NCBI GenBank assembly: GCA_900321655.1
Contig: ONWU01000014.1
Location: 1-64,000 of the forward strand
Direction: 5' to 3'
Length of the DNA stretch: 64,000 nt
From: an uncultured Bacteroidales bacterium
GTDB taxonomy: Bacteria > Bacteroidota > Bacteroidia > Bacteroidales > UBA932
Shown: positions 48,453 through 56,059 of the stretch, piece by piece
Numbering within the stretch: position 1 is the first letter of the stretch
How the letters are laid out: every line of letters begins with the position of its first letter
Notes under the pieces: generated by a model
What the model saw: the letters and a program-made list of their open reading frames with translations, nothing else
What the model was told of the DNA's origin: nothing
Database searches by the model: none
Made by a program: the position numbers and the translations under genes

Positions 48453-51116
48453 CTAAGGGTTCTGCACATTCCAGCCGGAAGGCACTGCACCCGAGGGCCA
48501 GTTGACGCCTGCTTTCCGGGTAAGGGTGCCCGTAGAAGAGGTTCCCTCCAGCCAGTCGTCCACGTTGCCCATCTTGACGGGGTCTGCCGAATAGTCGCTC
48601 AGGAGCGGATTGGTGGCCAGGCACTTGACGGCCTTCAGGGAAGAGCAGTCCCGGAACATATAGTTGTAGCAGCCTTCGGGGAGGTGGGAGGCCGGCAGGA
48701 CCGGAGCATTCACCAGAGAGGTGCAGGCATCAAACATATTGCCGTAGCAGCCTTCGGCCAGGGTGGTGGCCGGGAGGGCCGGGGCAGTCACCAGAGAGGT
48801 GCAGACCGAGAACATGGCCGAATAGCAGGCGGCGGAGAGGTTTTCGGCCGGGAGGGCCGGCGCCTCCTTGAGCGAAGTGCATTCCGAGAACATGCCGCCG
48901 TAGCATTCCTCGCCCAGGGTGGTGGCCGGGAGCTCCGGTGCCCGGACCAGACCGGTGCAGCCGAAGAACATGTTGTTGAAAGCGTAGTCTCCAACGGCCT
49001 GCGCGCCCATCGTCAGAACCTGGGAAGGATGGCTCCGAAGGCCCGTGTTTCCCTGGAAGAGGCCGGAGAAGGCCCAGGAGGAGATACTGGTGATCCGGGT
49101 ATGGTCTCCCTTGGTAAGGAGGCTTCGGATATCTCCGTACACATAATGCGCGGCGGAAGAAGTGATGGTGGTATTCAGGTACGTGGCACCATCGGCCCCG
49201 CCGTACACCGCGTTATCTCCCCAGAGGTAAATCTTGCCACCCGCCACCAGGGGGATGTAGATGGTGGTAAAACGGGAAGTGGACAGCGAGGTCTGGCTGA
49301 TGCTCTCTCCCCAGCTGATGGAAAGGCCCTGGGGATTGCTGATGACAAGCGTACCGTTCTCGATGGCCTCCACGGTAAGGGGCGTGGGAGCGTCCGAGTT
49401 CCAACCCTCTGGAATTCCGTGTATTCCGCTTGGCCAGCCGGCGCCGGGATCCTTGATGAAGACTCCCCCGGCGGGAACGTTTTCCACCCAACTGTCGGTC
49501 GCGTTTTGGGAGCCCCAACCGGAAACGGCGTAGCAGGTGATCTGCCGCAGGCTGGGACAATAAGAAAACATAGCTCTATAGGCATAAGGAGCAGGATAAG
49601 GAGCCGGAAGGACCGGAGAAGCCTCCAGGGATTCACAGAATCGGAACATCGCAAAATAAGCTGCTTTGGGAACGCTCATCGCAGGAAGGATGGACGGGCC
49701 CGTCTTGAGTCTGTCGCAATTGGAGAACGTCATATAATAAGGTCCCCAGGGAGCCCCCATGGTGGTATAAGGTCCCCCATGAAGCTTGGTCGCAGGAAGT
49801 TCCGGGGCCTGCGTCAGGTTATCACAGTCAAAGAACATCAGGGCGTAGGCTCCGGCTTTTACCGTTTTCGCCGGCAGCTCGAGGGTTTTCTCCGGATGAT
49901 TGTAAAGATGGATGTTTTCTTCGAACATCCCGGCCAAAGCATATTCTTCCATCGTATCCATATAGGTGGTCTGGCCGGGGCAGAGATAGTTTTCAAAATC
50001 AATCATACTCATCACGTTGCCGTACGCGTAAAACGGGACATTGCAGGATATGTTAAACCGCTCACTGAACGAAGACCAGGCCCGTACCCCGTTATAGAAT
50101 TTTCCTCCGAGAAGAAGCCTGTCCCCGGCCTTTACCTTAATCCTGATCTCTGAATTGGAAGTGACATTGGAGTTGATCCGGCTCTGGTTCACTCCGGCAA
50201 AACCGTAGTACAAGGCCCTTCCAAGGGGATTTTTCACCGTAACCTCTCCATCGTAGAGGGCCTCGATGGTAAGCGGGATCCTCAGGGGATCGTACTCGGT
50301 CATTCCGCTCACGGTGGCCTTGTAGTACTTCCCGGCCTTCAGGCTGGCCCGGCGGGTTCCTTCAAAGATTTTTCCGCTCTCGGTCTGGGCCAGGAAGGTA
50401 TACGGCACCCGGGTGTCCGAGTTCTCGCTGAGGGCGTTGGCCGGGATGGCCACCAGGAACTTCTTCCCGGGCGTGGCCGGAACCACCGTCACAGGGCCTT
50501 CCAGTCCCGGAGCGGTGATGGTGAGCTTCACAATCCCCTCGGTATTCTCCGTGGGATAGCTAAGTTCGAACTGGGTAATGCTCTGATGGTTCTTGAAGTG
50601 CGCATCCGAAAGCTGCAGGGCGCTTTTGAGTTGATTCAAAGTCACCACTTCCACCCGGGCCGATGCATAGTGAAAATTCTCGCTGATGTCCTCAATGGTA
50701 CCTTTCTGGCCCTGCCAGAGCTCGGAAGCGGGCCGGACAGGGACTCTGGGATAGTGCAGCGTGTACTCACTTCCCACTCTCGGGTTCGCCAGGTACATAT
50801 TTCCGTGCAGCTGGGTGCTGCTTCCCCCGACGTGCCGGGGAGTGAGGATTCCCATAGTAATTCCCTGGGAGACGCACTGCATCTCCACCTGGTCCTTTCC
50901 TCCCCAGTAGAAAGTAATATGGCTCTCTACCGAATTATCCAGCACTTTGGTCGAAGATTCGGCATCCGGATCGGAGTCTGTATCCGTATCCCGGAACGCA
51001 TCCGCCGTCACCGTCCAGGTTTCCCCTTTCTGCTCCTGCATCACCGGAGCTTCCATTTCCATCTTGACACACGCGGCCGCGACAAGGGCCGTCACAAAAA
51101 TCCAATACTTTCTCAT
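48453..51116 (-). CDS. Large surface lipoprotein with two modules of Cys/Leu-rich repeats
   Basis: 887 residues with a lipobox (Cys16 in LVAAACVK). Residues ~25-270 look fimbrillin-like (STKVLDNSVESHITFYWGGKDQVEM). Two tandem modules follow, each with an Ig-like start (PLTIEALYDGEVTVKNPLG; PLTVEAIENGTLVISNPQG), a middle beta-rich part and repeats of the form AP-LPA-xx-L-xxxCY-xxMF-xxC-xSL, ending in a WPSG...GWN motif. The repeats resemble bacterial leucine-rich surface repeats. Probably outer-membrane exposed; ligand unknown. Its start overlaps the 50-residue leader gene by four bases. Confidence 0.8.
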   Translation of the reverse strand: MRKYWIFVTALVAAACVKMEMEAPVMQEQKGETWTVTADAFRDTDTDSDPDAESSTKVLDNSVESHITFYWGGKDQVEMQCVSQGITMGILTPRHVGGSSTQLHGNMYLANPRVGSEYTLHYPRVPVRPASELWQGQKGTIEDISENFHYASARVEVVTLNQLKSALQLSDAHFKNHQSITQFELSYPTENTEGIVKLTITAPGLEGPVTVVPATPGKKFLVAIPANALSENSDTRVPYTFLAQTESGKIFEGTRRASLKAGKYYKATVSGMTEYDPLRIPLTIEALYDGEVTVKNPLGRALYYGFAGVNQSRINSNVTSNSEIRIKVKAGDRLLLGGKFYNGVRAWSSFSERFNISCNVPFYAYGNVMSMIDFENYLCPGQTTYMDTMEEYALAGMFEENIHLYNHPEKTLELPAKTVKAGAYALMFFDCDNLTQAPELPATKLHGGPYTTMGAPWGPYYMTFSNCDRLKTGPSILPAMSVPKAAYFAMFRFCESLEASPVLPAPYPAPYAYRAMFSYCPSLRQITCYAVSGWGSQNATDSWVENVPAGGVFIKDPGAGWPSGIHGIPEGWNSDAPTPLTVEAIENGTLVISNPQGLSISWGESISQTSLSTSRFTTIYIPLVAGGKIYLWGDNAVYGGADGATYLNTTITSSAAHYVYGDIRSLLTKGDHTRITSISSWAFSGLFQGNTGLRSHPSQVLTMGAQAVGDYAFNNMFFGCTGLVRAPELPATTLGEECYGGMFSECTSLKEAPALPAENLSAACYSAMFSVCTSLVTAPALPATTLAEGCYGNMFDACTSLVNAPVLPASHLPEGCYNYMFRDCSSLKAVKCLATNPLLSDYSADPVKMGNVDDWLEGTSSTGTLTRKAGVNWPSGAVPSGWNVQNP

Positions 51117-51265
51117 AACTCGTTTCCCCATTCATTAGTAATCCATTCTCCATACTCTTCCATAAGTCCGATTCCGCTGGCGGCTATCACGCCCTCCAAC
51201 CGGACCTGCACCACAACAATCTCCGGTGCCAGATAAAGCCGTTTGTCATTCAGTTTTGTCTTCAT
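51113..51265 (-). CDS. 50-residue small protein upstream of the surface lipoprotein
   Basis: Reads MKTKLNDKRLYLAPEIVVVQ, then VRLEGVIAASGIGLMEEYGE and ends EWGNEL. Short proteins with the pattern Y.AP...V....EGVIA.S commonly precede fimbrillin-like lipoprotein genes in Bacteroidales; function is unknown. The stop (TTATGA) overlaps the lipoprotein ATG, indicating coupled translation and confirming both reading frames. Confidence 0.65.
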   Translation of the reverse strand: MKTKLNDKRLYLAPEIVVVQVRLEGVIAASGIGLMEEYGEWITNEWGNEL

Positions 51266-51298
51266 ATCTCATTTTGTGTTTTGGTTTCTGACACAAAG

Positions 51299-51350
51299 GT
51301 GATACAAAAAGCGCAGGCGGTTGTCCCGTCTGCGCAAAACTTTGTATCAC
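51299..51350 (-). terminator. Nested inverted repeat: ridA terminator overlapping the lipoprotein promoter
   Basis: The outer arms GTGATACAAA (51299-51308) and TTTGTATCAC (51341-51350) are perfect. Inner GCGCAG (51311) pairs with CTGCGC (51330). On the minus strand the inner hairpin is followed by TTTTTG, a good intrinsic terminator for ridA. The adjoining CACCTTTG is a near-match to a -7 box for the downstream leader gene. Confidence 0.65.
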
Positions 51351-51399
51351 TGGCGCAAAAACGCCTCTGAGGTACTTCTACCGGCTTTTTTGGTTATCG

Positions 51400-51777
51400 T
51401 TATTTAGCCGCGATACACTCGATTTCTACCAGGGCGCCCTTCGGAAGGGTCTTCACGGCCACGGCGCTGCGGGCCGGGAACGGGGCCTGGAAGAACTGGG
51501 CATACACTTCGTTCATGGCCGCGAAGTCTCCCATATCGGCCAGGAACACCGTGGTCTTCACCACCTGTGCAAGTGACAACCCGGCCGCCTCCAGGATGGC
51601 CGAAGCGTTGGTGAGACTCTGACGCGTCTGCTCCTTCACGCCCCCTTCCGGGAACGCGCCGGTGGCAGGATCGATGGGAAGCTGGCCGGAAACGAATACC
51701 AATCCGGCGCCACTGTCAATGGCCTGGCTGTACGGGCCGATGGCCGCAGGGGCCTTTTCTGTCTGAATGGGTTTCAT
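51400..51777 (-). CDS. ridA: RidA family enamine/imine deaminase
   Basis: 125 residues. It hydrolyses reactive 2-aminoacrylate-type intermediates released by PLP enzymes. Seen: [22 protein letters not shown], the Arg in PARSAVAV and C-terminal [10 protein letters not shown] with the catalytic Glu. Full length. The -7 box TATCTTTG (51800-51793) overlaps the stop codon of the ThuA gene. The promoter and first codons ([10 protein letters not shown]) resemble those of proC. Confidence 0.93.
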   Translation of the reverse strand: MKPIQTEKAPAAIGPYSQAIDSGAGLVFVSGQLPIDPATGAFPEGGVKEQTRQSLTNASAILEAAGLSLAQVVKTTVFLADMGDFAAMNEVYAQFFQAPFPARSAVAVKTLPKGALVEIECIAAK

Positions 51778-51791
51778 ACTCAAAATTTTCT

Positions 51792-52619
51792 TCAAAGATA
51801 ACTCTTTTTGCCGGAAGGGGATTCGCTCACCACCCAGCGGAGGGCGTTCACAAAGAGAAGGTTCTGCGTGGCGTCCGAGAAGCACTCGTCCCCGTGCCCC
51901 ATATTCAGATACAGCATCCGGTAGCGGGTGTTGGTCCAGACGACGGGGAAATCTCCCCCGAAGACCACATCCTTGAGACCCATCGGGAAATTCTTCTGGG
52001 AGAGCGAGACAAGAATTCTGATGTCCGGGTTCTGCCGAGGGTCCGGCTGCCACTGGTAGTACTCACTGGAGGGGCACACGAACTCTTCCGGAAGGTTCCG
52101 GGTAACAGGGTGGTCCCGGGTTTCCACTTCCAGAAGGGCCGGCTGCGGAGGCCAGGTATTGCAGAGGAAGCGGACACCCCCCAGAAAAGTCCTGAACCAG
52201 GGCCAGGTGAGGGACTGGTCGTTGTAGGCGGCGGCGTGGAAACCCAGCCAGCCTCCGCCGTTTTCCATATAGCTCTCAAACAGGGTGCGCTCCTGCTCCG
52301 TTCCCGGATGCACATCCGGCATAATGATCACATCGTACTGGGAAAGGTCTCCCTTCCCGAGGAGCGTGGTATCGGCCTCCAGTTTCCAGCCGTCCCCTAC
52401 CGTGAGCTTGTCGAAGAAAGCGATGCTCTGGTGAGTGAACTGCCGGTGCGCCTCCTCCACGTGGTCCGAGTAATACAGCAGGGCGCGGAAACGGGGCGTA
52501 TCCCCGGCATAGCTGGCGGGACGGACGTCGCGGGCCGACGTGAAAGCGGTTTTCTGGCTTCTGCCGCCGCAGGAGAGCAGCGCCAGGAGTGAAAGGAGTG
52601 AAAGGATGTGACGGATCAT
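51792..52619 (-). CDS. ThuA-domain lipoprotein
   Basis: 275 residues with a lipobox (LLALLSCGG). The rest is a ThuA/trehalose-utilisation glutamine-amidotransferase-like fold: [39 protein letters not shown] and [19 protein letters not shown]. The family is linked to carbohydrate use, with no firm biochemical activity. Promoter TACCTTTG at 52641-52634. Its last codons (Tyr-Leu-stop) are the -7 box of ridA. Confidence 0.85.
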   Translation of the reverse strand: MIRHILSLLSLLALLSCGGRSQKTAFTSARDVRPASYAGDTPRFRALLYYSDHVEEAHRQFTHQSIAFFDKLTVGDGWKLEADTTLLGKGDLSQYDVIIMPDVHPGTEQERTLFESYMENGGGWLGFHAAAYNDQSLTWPWFRTFLGGVRFLCNTWPPQPALLEVETRDHPVTRNLPEEFVCPSSEYYQWQPDPRQNPDIRILVSLSQKNFPMGLKDVVFGGDFPVVWTNTRYRMLYLNMGHGDECFSDATQNLLFVNALRWVVSESPSGKKSYL

Positions 52620-52633
52620 AGCAGTAATTTTCC

Positions 52634-52672
52634 CAAAGGTAGCTAAATCTTGCGGAAAAAGTGGTATCTTTA
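52634..52672. promoter_or_regulatory. Divergent -7 boxes for the ThuA gene and pgeF
   Basis: The minus strand has TACCTTTG (52641 to 52634), 14 bases before the ThuA ATG. The plus strand has TATCTTTA (52665-52672), four bases before the pgeF ATG. Confidence 0.5.
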
Positions 52673-52676
52673 CGGT

Positions 52677-53354
52677 ATGAATACAGAGCTGCTCACATAC
52701 AACCTGGGAGAGGGTGTGGAGGCGTTCTCCACCAGAAGATATTCAGACCTTCCCTACCCGGTTATCCAGGGACACCAGATCCACGAAGCCCGGGTGGCGT
52801 TCATAGACCGTCCCGGAATGACCCGGGAAGAACTGGAGGGCTACGACGTGTATGTGACCACCCTGAAGGGCGTTGCCATCGGCGTAAGAACGGCCGATTG
52901 CGTACCGGTCCTCCTGTACGACCCTGTCAAAAAGGTGGTGGCGGCCGTGCACGCCGGATGGAAAGGAACGGTGCTGCACATCTCGGAAAAGACCGTGGAG
53001 ATGATGACCATCAAATACGGTTGCCACGCGGAGGACATCCGCGCCGTGCTGGGCCCCTCCATCGGCCCGGACAGTTTTCAGGTGGGAGAAGAAGTGGCCG
53101 AGCATTTCAAGAATGCAGACTTCCCGATGGACCAAATCTGGTCTTTCCAGGGGATGGGAGACGGATCCCCCATGTCCGGCGGCCATCACATAGACCTGTG
53201 GAAAGCCAACCGCTGGCTGCTGGAGAAGGCCGGCATGAAGCCGGAGAACATCCAGGTGAGCGGGATAGATTCTTATACCACGGAGGACTTCTTCTCTGCC
53301 CGCCGTGAGGGCACTCACTGCGGCAGAACCATCAATTCCATTATGCTGGTATAG
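52677..53354 (+). CDS. pgeF: Purine nucleoside phosphorylase / laccase-domain protein (YfiH, PgeF)
   Basis: 225 residues. The zinc-site residues of the family are seen: His in QGHQIHEARV, Cys in GVRTADCVPVLLYDP and His in AAVHAGWKGTVLHI; the C-terminus has SYTTEDFFSARREG. Relatives act as purine nucleoside phosphorylase/adenosine deaminase and, in some bacteria, edit peptidoglycan precursors. The -7 box TATCTTTA ends four bases before the ATG, so the mRNA may be leaderless. A small CCGGT/ACCGG hairpin (53362-53376) lies at its 3' end. Confidence 0.9.
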   Translation: MNTELLTYNLGEGVEAFSTRRYSDLPYPVIQGHQIHEARVAFIDRPGMTREELEGYDVYVTTLKGVAIGVRTADCVPVLLYDPVKKVVAAVHAGWKGTVLHISEKTVEMMTIKYGCHAEDIRAVLGPSIGPDSFQVGEEVAEHFKNADFPMDQIWSFQGMGDGSPMSGGHHIDLWKANRWLLEKAGMKPENIQVSGIDSYTTEDFFSARREGTHCGRTINSIMLV

Positions 53355-53369
53355 GGATTGACCGGTGTA

Positions 53370-54071
53370 CTACCGGAAATCTGCCAGCAGTTTCCTGAGC
53401 AGCTTGCTCACGTCTCCTTCGTCCGTGGGATGCTTTTCGTCGGCGGGCACCTGGCGGTTGAAGTAGACCACCTCGGCCTTCTGGGCATCAATCACGGTGA
53501 GGTACATATCGTGGGCATAGGGGCTGGTGAGGTAATAGCCTCCTCCCAGATTGGTGAGGCCCCGCACGCCGGTCAAAGATTCAATGGCGGCATCCAGCAG
53601 ACGGGTGGCCGCTTTTTTGGCAATCTGCTGGCCATAGGCCTCCTTGGTGGTCACATACCCCTGGGAGAAGATGACAACCCCGTAGCGGTGGCCGCTGTCT
53701 TCGATGAGTTTGATCAGGGACTTGGGAACGCGAAGGCGGCTGGCTTCGGCCGGCTTGATGCTGTCCAGCGTGAGCATCCACTGGAAGGCGTCTTCGTTCT
53801 TGCCGGCATAATCGGCCTCTATCATCTCCGAGAAGGGATATCTTTCCGCCGAGATGTGGGCGTTGATCCTTCCGGCCACGTAGTCCGAGTACTCCTCGTT
53901 GTAGGAGCCGCCGTCTACGTCAAAAAGGAAGATATACGAAAGGGGCTGGATATAGGCGTATTCCGGAACGCTGGAGAGTTTGAATCCGGGTTCTGTATGG
54001 CTGGCGCTTCCGCAGGAAACGAGCAGGAAAAGGGCCGCCAGAAGGCCGATAAGATGGGAGATTTTCTTCAT
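53370..54071 (-). CDS. Lipoprotein of unknown function
   Basis: 233 residues with a lipobox (LFLLVSCGSA). The mature part (PLSYIFLFDVDGGSYNEEYSDYVAGRINAHISAE ... YLTVIDAQKAEVVYFNRQVP) looks like an alpha/beta envelope lipoprotein, somewhat like GNA1162/LptE-like proteins, but I cannot assign a family. Convergent with pgeF, divergent from the GH43 gene. Confidence 0.7.
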   Translation of the reverse strand: MKKISHLIGLLAALFLLVSCGSASHTEPGFKLSSVPEYAYIQPLSYIFLFDVDGGSYNEEYSDYVAGRINAHISAERYPFSEMIEADYAGKNEDAFQWMLTLDSIKPAEASRLRVPKSLIKLIEDSGHRYGVVIFSQGYVTTKEAYGQQIAKKAATRLLDAAIESLTGVRGLTNLGGGYYLTSPYAHDMYLTVIDAQKAEVVYFNRQVPADEKHPTDEGDVSKLLRKLLADFR

Positions 54072-54155
54072 AGTTGTAGTGTGTATTGCATTTCAAAGGG
54101 TAAAAATACGAATATTTTTTGTAACTTCGAGGGCTTATTATACACTAAGGTACCA

Positions 54156-55100
54156 ATGAAACGAATCATCCTCCTCTCCCTCCTCTGCCTGATGGGCCTC
54201 TCCTCCTGCAAACAGGCCCCTTCCGCCTGGACCAACCCCGTCTTCGAGGGCTGGTACGCAGACCCTGAGGGCTTTGTGGACGGAGAAACCCTGTGGGTGT
54301 TCCCCACCAGCTCCCTCCCCTACGGAGAACAGACCTTCCTGGATGCCTTCTCCACCCGGGACCTCATTCACTGGGAAAAACATCCGAATGTTTTAGACAA
54401 TGCCCACGTGAAGTGGGTGTGGCAGGCGCTCTGGGCCCCTTCCATCGTCAAGAAGGATGGAATGTATTACCTCTTTTTCGGCGGGAACGACGTGCACGAG
54501 GGAGAAGTGGGCGGCATTGGCGTAGCCTGCTCCCCCACCCTGGAAGGCCCCTTTGAGGACCTCCTGGGACGGCCGCTCATCCAGGAAATCGTGAACGGCG
54601 CGCAGCCCATAGACCAGTTCGTGTTCCAGGACCCTCAGAGCGGAAACTGGTACATGTACTACGGCGGCTGGAGGCACTGCAACGTGGTGCGCCTTGCAGG
54701 GGACTTCAAGTCCCTCCTCCCCTTCGAGGACGGCACCTATTACAAGGAAATAACCCCCGAGGGCTATGTAGAAGGCCCCTTCGTGTTATATAAAGACGGC
54801 AAGTACTACTTTATGTGGAGCGAAGGCACCTGGACCCGGGAAGACTATCACGTGGCCTACGGCGTGGCCGACAATCCCTTCGGCCCTTTCCGCCGGGAGG
54901 AAACCATCCTCCAGACAGACCCTGCCATCGGGACGGGCGCCGGGCACCACAGTGTGGTTCAGGATCCCCGCACCGGAGACTATCTCATCGTGTATCACCG
55001 GCATCCCCTGGGAGATGAAGACGGCAACCACCGGGTGGTTTGCATAGACCGTCTCCGCTTTACCCCGGATGGAAAGATCGAGCCCGTCGTCATGCATTAA
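54156..55100 (+). CDS. Glycoside hydrolase family 43-like lipoprotein
   Basis: 314 residues with a lipobox (LMGLSSCKQ). The five-bladed propeller has the GH43-type acidic residues: Asp in GWYADPEGFV, Asp in IDQFVFQDPQ and Glu in GYVEGPFVLYKDGKYYFMWSEG. Members usually cut arabinofuranosides or xylosides; substrate not assignable here. The ATG at 54156 gives a proper signal peptide; the frame upstream lies antisense to the neighbouring lipoprotein. TAACTTCG at 54122-54129 may be the -7 box. Confidence 0.83.
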   Translation: MKRIILLSLLCLMGLSSCKQAPSAWTNPVFEGWYADPEGFVDGETLWVFPTSSLPYGEQTFLDAFSTRDLIHWEKHPNVLDNAHVKWVWQALWAPSIVKKDGMYYLFFGGNDVHEGEVGGIGVACSPTLEGPFEDLLGRPLIQEIVNGAQPIDQFVFQDPQSGNWYMYYGGWRHCNVVRLAGDFKSLLPFEDGTYYKEITPEGYVEGPFVLYKDGKYYFMWSEGTWTREDYHVAYGVADNPFGPFRREETILQTDPAIGTGAGHHSVVQDPRTGDYLIVYHRHPLGDEDGNHRVVCIDRLRFTPDGKIEPVVMH

Positions 55101-55111
55101 ACCCTGCCCCT

Positions 55112-56059
55112 ATGAAGAACATCCCTCCTATTTTAGCCTTTCTGGCAGCGCTGCTCCTCGGCGGGGCCGCCGAAGCGCAGCAGAAGTATGTCTTCACCCC
55201 GCAGTGGACCCCCCAGGCCCAGTTTGCCGGGTATTACGTGGCCCAGGAGCTGGGCTTTTACAAGGACGCCGGCATAGACCTGGAAATCGTCCACCCCAAC
55301 TCCACGGAATCGGCTATGAGCCGCCTTCGTCAGGACAAATCCCATTTCACCACCATCCAGCTGTGCCAGGCGATGGAAATCATAGACAGCGGAATGCCCC
55401 TGGTGAACATCCTCCAGACCTCTATGAACAACGGGCTGGTGATCGTTTCCAGAAACCACCTCAACCCCGCCCAGCAGAAGGGCATCCGGGTGGGCACCTG
55501 GAGCGTGGGCTTTGACCAGATTGCCCTGGCGATGAGCCTCAAAGAGGACCTCAACTACCAGTGGATCCGTTTTGCCAACACCATCAACCTCTTCCTCGCC
55601 GGCGCCATTGACGCCACCCTGGCGATGAGCTACAACGAATACTACCTCCTCAAACAAAGCGGCGTGGAAGTGACGGAAGAAAACACCTACCGTTTCTGCG
55701 ACCACAACTACAACGTGCAGGAAGACGGCGTGTACATGAAGCCGGACTTCTACGAAAAGAACAAGGAAGTGGCCCACCGTTTTGCCGAGGCCAGCAAGCG
55801 AGGCTGGATCTACTGTGCCGAACATCCGGACGAGGCCCTGGAGATAGTCATGAAGTACGTGACCATGTACCACGTGGCCACCAACCGCGTCATGCAGAAG
55901 CTGCAGCTGGATGAAATCCTGAGGCTGCAGGTGGACCGGGATTCCGGACAGCGGGAATTCCGCCTTCGGCCCGATATGGTGAAGCAGGCCAGCGACCTCA
56001 TGCTGGAAAGCCAGCTTCTTCTGAAAGAAGTAACTTACGAACAAATCCTGGCCCGGTAA
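55112..56059 (+). CDS. Periplasmic substrate-binding protein, NMT1/THI5-like
   Basis: 315 residues with a signal peptide (MKNIPPILAFLAALLLGGAAEA). The type II periplasmic binding fold of the NMT1 family follows (VFTPQWTPQAQFAGYYVAQELGFYKDAGIDLEIVHP). Relatives bind pyrimidine precursors of thiamine, nitrate or sulfonates. No ABC permease or ATPase gene is beside it. Instead the stop codon overlaps the start of a membrane PP2C phosphatase gene (TAATG), suggesting it works as a ligand-binding partner of that sensor. Confidence 0.85.
   Translation: MKNIPPILAFLAALLLGGAAEAQQKYVFTPQWTPQAQFAGYYVAQELGFYKDAGIDLEIVHPNSTESAMSRLRQDKSHFTTIQLCQAMEIIDSGMPLVNILQTSMNNGLVIVSRNHLNPAQQKGIRVGTWSVGFDQIALAMSLKEDLNYQWIRFANTINLFLAGAIDATLAMSYNEYYLLKQSGVEVTEENTYRFCDHNYNVQEDGVYMKPDFYEKNKEVAHRFAEASKRGWIYCAEHPDEALEIVMKYVTMYHVATNRVMQKLQLDEILRLQVDRDSGQREFRLRPDMVKQASDLMLESQLLLKEVTYEQILAR

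Noticed and set aside
55069..55515. Alternative plus-strand frame within the binding-protein gene
   Set aside because: Arg/Pro/Gly-rich out-of-frame shadow of the substrate-binding protein.
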